A stretch of DNA of 39,942 nt from Atkinsonella hypoxylon (Eukaryota > Ascomycota > Sordariomycetes > Hypocreales > Clavicipitaceae): contig JFHB01000257.1 in NCBI GenBank assembly GCA_000729835.1, positions 1-39,942 of the forward strand, given 5' to 3'. A program made the position numbers and the translations under genes. The stretch's first letter is position 1. Each line of letters opens with the position of its first letter. The notes beneath the pieces were generated by a model. That model was not told the origin of the DNA. It made no database searches and saw nothing but the letters and a program-made list of their open reading frames with translations. Positions 34,637 to 39,942 of the stretch are shown piece by piece.

Positions 34637-36368
34637 ATGTCTGACGCCGCAGTGATGCCTCACTGTCGCGCCCTTGGCTGGAACGTCCACATCCTTTGTG
34701 GCCCTGAAGGCGACCGGTTCGCTGGTGTATACCATCCTCCGGGCAGCAATAGCTTGACTTACCACGACATTGTGCGTGAACTGGGTCTCTGTTTCAATAT
34801 TCCGACCGACTCTGGAGCAGACGACGGGGAGAGCGCGAACCCATGGCAAGGCATCGCGTTTGGATACAAAGAGTCTATTGGCGGCAACCTACGGCCGCTC
34901 GAAGAGGATGCCTTGACAACCTCGAATACATCCTTTCGAATGATCTCAGGTCAATATCTGAGCAGATTTATCTCTACACCACCGAGTGACGAGTCATTAG
35001 ATCCCGGACGACGGGCGATAGTCTGCCTGCACGCTGTCCGACACACTGAGTGCGAACTTGGTCATACAGAACCAGTTTCCGTTCATTTACGAGGTATATA
35101 AGTCTTAGCACAGTGGAGACAATTGTATTGGCTAACAGGTACCCTATCCAGAGGGATGTGCTAAACATATACCTTACCCTTCCATGCGTTGGGACGAGCG
35201 ATATCTGCCTCCGGGTAAGGCATCTAGAGACCCTCGCTTCGCCCAGCTACCGTACCGAAAGACAATACGTTCCACCCGAAGTTCCCAGAGTCCCTCAAAA
35301 CGATCCGCTTCCGGTTCTGCACGATCTTTTTGTGATGCAGGAGTCGGCGAAGACGTCGCAAACATGGTCGCCCCGCCTGCAGGGAATATCTCCCTCGAGC
35401 AGGCCCGGCAAACCATGGCAGCCTTCCGAACAGTCTGCCTCGCCGGTAGTACAAAGTGCGCAGTATCAGGCAAAGGCCGATCATGGTATATGAACCCTAA
35501 TGTCGGCCCAGGCATACAAGCATGCCATATTGTGCCCCAGCAGCATTACAACGTCTATCCTGTTCCTGGTTCTTTCGGCAACAGTCAATACAGTCCGCGG
35601 AGGCTGCGTGAGGCTTGGAATCGTACTTGGTCGGCCCAAAATAGCTTACTTTTATTCAGCCATTTCCATGAGTTCTTCGATAACCGACTGTTTTCTATTC
35701 ATCCTGAAACAAAACAGATTCGTGTTTTTATGCCTTACGATGTCCTGTTGGAATATCACGGGTCTACCGCCCAATTATCTCCCATGGTTGATAGCAAGGC
35801 CTTACGTCATCACTATGACATGTGTTGTATCGAGAATATGGCTGCTAAGATGTTTTTGTTGGATGTTTATGTTTCTGAAATGACGTCAAGGTCGGTAACC
35901 TCAGGACCTATTTCGTCTTTTGAATCTGGGTGTCATACTCCGGTCCTCCCAAATGTTACGAACACAGCCAATAGGACGTCAAAGGACAATCCGGGAGACC
36001 CTCAAACGCGGGCACGACCAGAATTAGACGAGCCTGCTGCTGATACAAATCAATTCCACTACGAGATCGGGTTATCAACGGGTGACGGCTCGTCCACCTC
36101 CAGTTCACTTCAATACAACCCCTGCCCACTGGACCGGATAGACCTTGCAAAAGATAGGCAGCTGGACTTAAACCAAACGGAGGAGTACAGTCGCAGGAAG
36201 CGGCGGCGAGTTTCAGGAGGCAACAATGCCGTCTGGATTCACGACGGAGATCACCAGTCATCGAGGCTCCTCTGGGATGGTCATATCACGCCCGGGAATC
36301 AAGAGTCATTTTTAGCAGACGTGAACTGGGAACTGGAAAAGATAAAGTCATTGGATAGAAGTACGTAA
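34637..36368 (+). CDS. HNH nuclease-domain protein of the fungal HNH_2-type family, two exons
   Basis: Exon 1 is 34637-35093 and exon 2 is 35152-36368, giving 557 residues. The start is the first ATG after an in-frame TGA 15 bases upstream. The N-terminal part (about residues 10-115) carries NVHI, FAGVY, LTYHDIVRELGLCF and LRPLE, matching my recollection of the N-terminal domain of related Pezizomycotina proteins. The YPSMRWDERYLPPGKA stretch (161-176) comes just after the splice. The HNH domain spans about 250-345: Cys255, then A-C-H-I-V at 276-280 (His278), then Asn316 and a FSHFHEFFD block with His323 and His325. A conserved RHHYDMCC-type segment follows (about 371-378). The C-terminus is polar and disordered with a basic cluster RRKRRR (500-505), a likely nuclear signal. 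The family is common and expanded in many ascomycetes; its role is not known to me. No RIP damage, and no frameshift once the intron is removed. Confidence 0.82.
35094..35151 (+). other. Spliceosomal intron of the HNH gene
   Basis: 58 bases: donor GTATAT, branch-site GCTAAC at 35131-35136, acceptor CAG 15 bases further on. Removing it joins the 34637 frame (which otherwise stops at 35099-35101) to the HNH frame in phase, the split codon becoming GAG. All features are standard for a short ascomycete intron. The alternative acceptor at 35138 sits too close to the branch site. Confidence 0.8.
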
Positions 36369-37094
36369 ACACGCAGCAACGGATTTTGAATACGCAGCAT
36401 GTTGAAAGATCTATACCGTTAAGTCACATTGCAAAAGGGAACGCGCTCCGCTAATGCGAAGTGCTATTGACGCATATATAGTGTAATTCTTTATTGTTGA
36501 CACAGCAGCAACTAGGCCCAAAACGGAAGAGGTGCTTCTGCACATAAATTTATATGTAAAGGGATCTCCCGCAATTCCTATATCTTAGTATGCAAAATGT
36601 TGGTACCCAAGGGAAAAGGATAGTATGCACTAGTGCGTACAGTATTATGATATAAAAGACTTGATTTAACTTGATTAACTTGAAGCTATCTATCCTACCT
36701 ACTTGACTCGTATAAATAGGGGCTGGTGGTGTTGTGGATCACACGTGACGCCCCACTTATCCGGCGCGTGCAACCAATCAGCGCGTAGCCCGTGGCCTAA
36801 TAATGCAGCTTGTGGCCTAATGCTATATGTTCTAACACTACAGAGAGTTAAGTCAAAAGTCCTGCCGGTTGCTCGGACCCCCTCCTGGGCACCTTAATGC
36901 TGCACGAGGCCCGAAGAGGTAAATTAGCCATCCGAGCTGTAATAACCCTATAGTAAGTACGTAGCGGGCTTACCTCTTTCCTGGATTCCTACTCCCTCTT
37001 CCTTCTTAACCTATCGTTCTATCCCTTAATAGGTTAGCAATTGTACTAGCGCCACTATCTATTAGCGCTACCTACGTATATATTAGCGTTCGCG
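36369..37094. other. Intergenic stretch of normal composition
   Basis: No convincing gene. It holds the 3' flank of the HNH gene, a small direct repeat of ACTTGATT-type units at about 36658-36685, a TATAAATAG at 36712-36720, and a CACACGTGACGCCCC and CCAATCAGCGCG cluster at about 36738-36785. The last 150 bases are probably the 5' end of the Tc1 element that encodes the fragment at 37095; I could not identify its terminal inverted repeat. Confidence 0.5.
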
Positions 37095-37400
37095 ATGTCT
37101 TCTAAGAATATTACAGCAGCTAACAGGGCCTCTATGCTAGTGTTGAAGGCAAAAGGGGAACGTACGCTAGTTATTGCCTCTAAGCTTAGCATAGATCCAC
37201 GGACCGTTAATTAGATATTCGCAAGAGCTGTTACACAAGGGTTTAATTATGCTGTACAACCCCTTTATATTAATATAAGCTGGGTTACTGATGCCCCTTA
37301 TACTAGAAGACCTACTCTTTATTGGAAGCTAAGCCTTTAATTTAAGCTAGTTAAAAAGGTTACTAAAGACTGTTAAAGAAGAGAGAAGACTGCTACTAAC
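37095..37400 (+). pseudogene. Tc1-type transposase, N-terminal fragment
   Basis: The + strand frame from ATG 37095 reads MSSKNITAANRASMLVLKAK and onward through IDPRTV, then a GFNY block, DAP-x4-RPT, and VTKDC-x-RREK just before the break. This is the paired helix-turn-helix DNA-binding region of the Tc1 branch of the Tc1/mariner superfamily, which binds the element's terminal repeats. Three TAA/TAG codons interrupt it. The frame is cut at 37400 by the 3' LTR of Copia-2, so the catalytic DDE part is missing here and would lie right of the Copia insertion. Confidence 0.78.
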
Positions 37401-38088
37401 TATTGAAAATAATAGGGATTACAGGACTAGATAGAAGAGGGTAGTGGTCCTCTTAGATTAGCACCTGTAATTGCTCCTAGCAATTATCACGTAGTGGAAG
37501 CAGCAGCGGCCTAAATCAAGCTGTAGTGTGTAGTACTAATCACGTAGAATGCAGTAGATAACTATAATAATAGTAGTATCTTATATTAAGAGCGCTGTAA
37601 TAAATCTTTAGTAAGGGTAGGATCTTGAATCTTTCTAGTCCCTTATAGACCTACTAACTATATCGGCGGGCTATTGCTGCTAAAAGGGGCTTGTAGGCTA
37701 CTTTATAATTTCCGCAAAAATATTTCCTATATAAAAACAAAAAAATCGACTTATAGCTATATAAGTAAGATACTTACGTATATAAAGTAATAATTTCTAC
37801 CTTTCCTTATAGGCAACTCTATCTAATAATTATACTATTAGATAGCCCTAATTCTTAGCTTTTAAATAGTATACTTCTTGAATTTCTACTATTGCTAGTT
37901 GTGGAGAAAATCGCTGTTAAAGCTTACTATAGGTTAGGCAACCTTGCCTTAGTCGATTCTAGATATTTCGTATCTAGTAACAACGATATCTCTACTAAAA
38001 ATTAACGTAATAAGACCTAATAAGGGTCACGTAATAGAGCAACTAATAGGCATAAAAATAGGCTATGTAGGGTAGCTTATTTTTAACA
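37401..38088 (-). repeat. 3' LTR of Copia-2
   Basis: 688 bases, co-linear with 27530-28219, starting TGTTAAAAATAAGC on the - strand at 38088. It is the downstream LTR because a polypurine tract and the end of pol lie directly upstream of it on that strand. Confidence 0.88.
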
Positions 38089-38097
38089 CTCCCTCTA
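38089..38097 (-). other. Polypurine tract of Copia-2
   Basis: TAGAGGGAG on the - strand, immediately before the LTR start. Purine-rich in an otherwise mixed stretch. Confidence 0.7.
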
Positions 38098-38259
38098 GAA
38101 ATGTAAGAAGTAACCAGTTCTACAAGCAACTTAGCTCCTTTAAAGGATATCTAAGCTAGAATTAACCAACGAAATACAGTACTAATAATAGGACCAATAA
38201 CATAACTAATAACATAACCAATTACAGCAATTCCAGGGTAGTTATAGTTGAATATAACT

Positions 38260-38345
38260 AGTTGTTGTTAATTGTTTTTGTTGTTTTCGATTTTTAACTG
38301 TTTTTCGTTGCTTTTCGATTTTTTAAGTGTTTTTTCGTTGCTTTT
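38260..38345. repeat. Short T-rich direct repeats after the Copia-2 frame
   Basis: Units of the form TTTTTCGTTGCTTTT and TTTCGATTTTT recur three or four times. They lie in the 3' untranslated part of the Copia element. Confidence 0.6.
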
Positions 38346-39392
38346 ATAAGCTAGCTAGAAAGCTCTAGTAACTTAATAAATTATTGATGCTTTTAAATAG
38401 CAAGAGGCTTAGTTAGGCTATCTGCTAGCATCTAATTTGTATTAATATAGCTAACCTTAGCTATACCTTTACGAATCTTTTCCCTAATATAGTTAAACTT
38501 TAGAAGAGTATGCTTAGTCCTACTATATAATGTTAAGTTATAAGCAGTAACTATAGCACCTTAATTATTACACCTAATAGGAATAGGAGGGGTTAAAGGC
38601 AGCTTTATCTCCTTAAAAAGGCTGTAGAGCTACTCTAATTCCCTAATAGCTTTAGATAATGCATTAGATTCTACTTTTAAGGTAGAAAGAGCAATATTCT
38701 AGCTTTCTTCGATTTCTAGCTAATAGGTCCACCAGCTAGCTTATATAGATAAGCATAGGTTGATTTAGAAGAGGTTTTATCACCGGCAAAATCGCTATCG
38801 CAATAACTAAGAAGGGTCTTAAGTACTTCTTTACAACTAATAGAATTAGAAACTTTAGAAGACTTATTAGAGAAAGACCCTGCTAAATGTTGTAGACTAG
38901 AACGCTTATAAACAATAGCAAAGCTTCTAGTACTACTTAAGTACCGTTGGAGGTGCTTAGAGGCATTTAGGTGCTCTATATAGGGCTTAGCTAGGAAGGT
39001 TAATAGCCACTGAACGGAAAAAGCAATATTAGCCCTAGTTAGCAACATTAGGTGCATTATAGTGCCTATTATGCTCTAATAAAGCTTATAATTAGATTTT
39101 AAGATAAGTTTTATAACTAGTTGCTTTAGGATTCCCGGCTGTATAGAGATAGAAGCTGGCTTAGTATCTAGCATTTTAAATCTTTCTAGGGCTTCAAGGA
39201 TATATTAAGATTGGTGGATTTTAATAGATCTTTTAGACCTATTACGGGTGATTTAAACGCCTAGAAAGAATTCTGCTAGTCCCCTATCTTCTATTAGATA
39301 AGCTTAATTTAGTAGCTTTTTAAGCTTATTGATATATCGTAAATCAGGCCCAATTAGAAGACAGTTATCTACGTAAGTAGCAATATACTTTA
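38346..39392 (-). pseudogene. Copia-2 pol, RT palm and RNase H
   Basis: Read on the - strand from 39392. The RT catalytic box is Y-V-D-N (39364-39375), the last Asp changed to Asn, followed by CLLIGPD, an AEFFLGV-type block and an IGTIMHLMLLTR block (YLxxTRPDI region of Copia). RNase H follows with LSYCDSDFAGDKTSSKSTYAYL and GGPIS near 38720. A frameshift near 38705 is needed to carry on into IALSTLKVESNALSKAIREL, then an R-C-N-N-x-GAI block and the LADSLTKPLA end near 38380. This C-terminal signature is characteristic of Copia RNase H. Confidence 0.88.
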
Positions 39393-39573
39393 TTGACTCA
39401 AAACCAAACCCCTAAATGACTATACAGCCTACACTAAAGCAGGTAGCGATGCAGTGCACGTTAAGATTAAAGAGGATCGGCAAAGAGCGAGATATTTGTT
39501 AGTGTATACTATTAAATAATAGCAGGCAAGAAGATTAAATAATTAGAAAAGGCAGAAATAAAATATTAGTTAT
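39393..39573 (-). repeat. Gypsy-1 LTR fragment, 3' third, - orientation
   Basis: Reverse-strand match to the last 180 bases of the Gypsy-1 LTR (compare 20480-20657). The end reads GAGTCAATA in place of GAGTCGACAA, so the exact border with Copia-2 is uncertain by a few bases. The other side is cut by the LTR at 39574. Confidence 0.82.
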
Positions 39574-39942
39574 TGTTATGGAGTGGCCCAATTGGGCCAT
39601 AGCGGATGCCTGCGCACTCCATATGGGGGTTAGCCCAATCCTAGTGTAGCCCACTACCAATTGCGACAAAAGGATACGTATTGTACAAGTCGTATAACTC
39701 TTGTACAATTAGCATCTATATTACAAGACTAGGTTAAAGACCTAGTCCGTTATATAGCTCCCCTATTACGCCCAGTCTCTCTTCCCACCTTCGTCAGCTA
39801 GGAGCTAGTTGTAATACCACGCACCCCCCAAGGATCTATCGCCTTGTTAGCCCAGGTTGAACCCCCTGCCGCCTAATAGAACCTCTTCTGCCTGCCTGTT
39901 CTGCCTGCCTGTCCTATTAAAAGCTGTTCCCGCGCCGGTTCG
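39574..39942 (+). repeat. Un-RIPed LTR of a third family, running off the window
   Basis: Starts TGTTATGGAGTGG and has normal base composition with plentiful CA, TG and CG. It contains a perfect 14-base palindrome (39585-39598) within longer arms TATGGAGTG (39578-39586) and CACTCCATA (39615-39623), two TTGTACAA palindromes near 39680-39710, a GACTAGG/CCTAGTC stem (39727-39733 and 39741-39747), and a TATATA box at 39751-39756 followed by pyrimidine-rich sequence. It looks like a Copia-type LTR with its promoter. A solo LTR is possible; the far end is not visible. Confidence 0.68.

Larger units (their letters stand above)
37401..39392 (-). mobile_element. Copia-2 retrotransposon, 3' portion (RT palm to 3' LTR)
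   Basis: Same family as Copia-1 by LTR and protein sequence, read on the - strand: RT from the YVDD box, RNase H, polypurine tract, 3' LTR. It inserted in the Tc1 transposase; CTAAC (37396-37400) is the candidate target duplication. Its 5' part is missing: RT joins a reversed Gypsy-1 LTR end at about 39393. Confidence 0.85.

Noticed and set aside
34589..34849. Frames on the - strand and in other + frames across 34589-36261
   Set aside because: Shadows of the HNH gene; they lack conserved motifs, while the spliced + strand frame has them.
36703..36897. 64-codon frame on the + strand between the HNH gene and the Tc1 fragment
   Set aside because: Short, no recognisable domain, covers a promoter-like cluster; likely chance.
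38716..39057. 113-codon frame on the - strand as a separate gene
   Set aside because: It is part of the Copia-2 RNase H; the frame continues on both sides once stops and a frameshift are allowed for.

Overview
The window looks like nuclear DNA of a filamentous ascomycete (Pezizomycotina), in a repeat-rich, AT-rich compartment. Three things point there: Ty3/Gypsy, Ty1/Copia and Tc1 elements carrying the mark of repeat-induced point mutation (RIP); one intact gene of a fungal HNH-nuclease family with a 58-base intron of fungal type; and no sign of bacterial gene organisation. The genus cannot be fixed from the sequence. In the RIP-hit blocks CpA/TpG has been converted to TpA. Old reading frames are therefore broken almost only by TAA/TAG at former Gln (or Trp) codons, TGA is nearly absent, zinc-finger Cys has become Tyr, and catalytic Asp has become Asn.

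Region by region. (1) 1-22356 is an outer, older Gypsy-1 element on the + strand whose 5' end lies left of the window. A second, complete copy of the same family (3246-14977, 11.7 kb, both LTRs) sits inside its reverse transcriptase (RT), flanked by the 5-bp duplication ACTAC. A solo LTR of the same family (20174-20657) sits in its 3' part, flanked by ACTAA. The outer 3' LTR ends at 22356. (2) 22357-28219 is the 5' portion of a Copia element on the - strand, cut in RT by the Gypsy-1 insertion, with leader, primer-binding site and 5' LTR at its right end. (3) 28220-about 33350 is the 3' portion of a different Gypsy family (RNase H, integrase, and a long extra reading frame of unknown function), itself split by the Copia insertion. 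(4) 33130-34060 is a scrambled zone of inverted LTR fragments. (5) 34330-37100 is an island of normal base composition holding the one intact gene, an HNH-nuclease-domain protein of 557 residues, followed by an intergenic stretch. (6) 37095-37400 is the N-terminal fragment of a Tc1-type transposase, broken by a second Copia copy (37401-39392, - strand). That copy is joined to a backwards Gypsy-1 LTR fragment, which is cut in turn by a fresh, un-RIPed LTR of another family running off the right edge.

The nesting gives an insertion order: Gypsy-2, then Copia-1, then outer Gypsy-1, then inner Gypsy-1 and the solo LTR. The mutation load does not follow that order. The least expected content is extra coding-like sequence downstream of integrase in both Gypsy families: about 3.5 kb in Gypsy-1, present in both copies, and about 1.85 kb in Gypsy-2. 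I recognise no protein family in it. Apart from the HNH gene I see no intact protein-coding gene, no tRNA or rRNA, and no CRISPR array.
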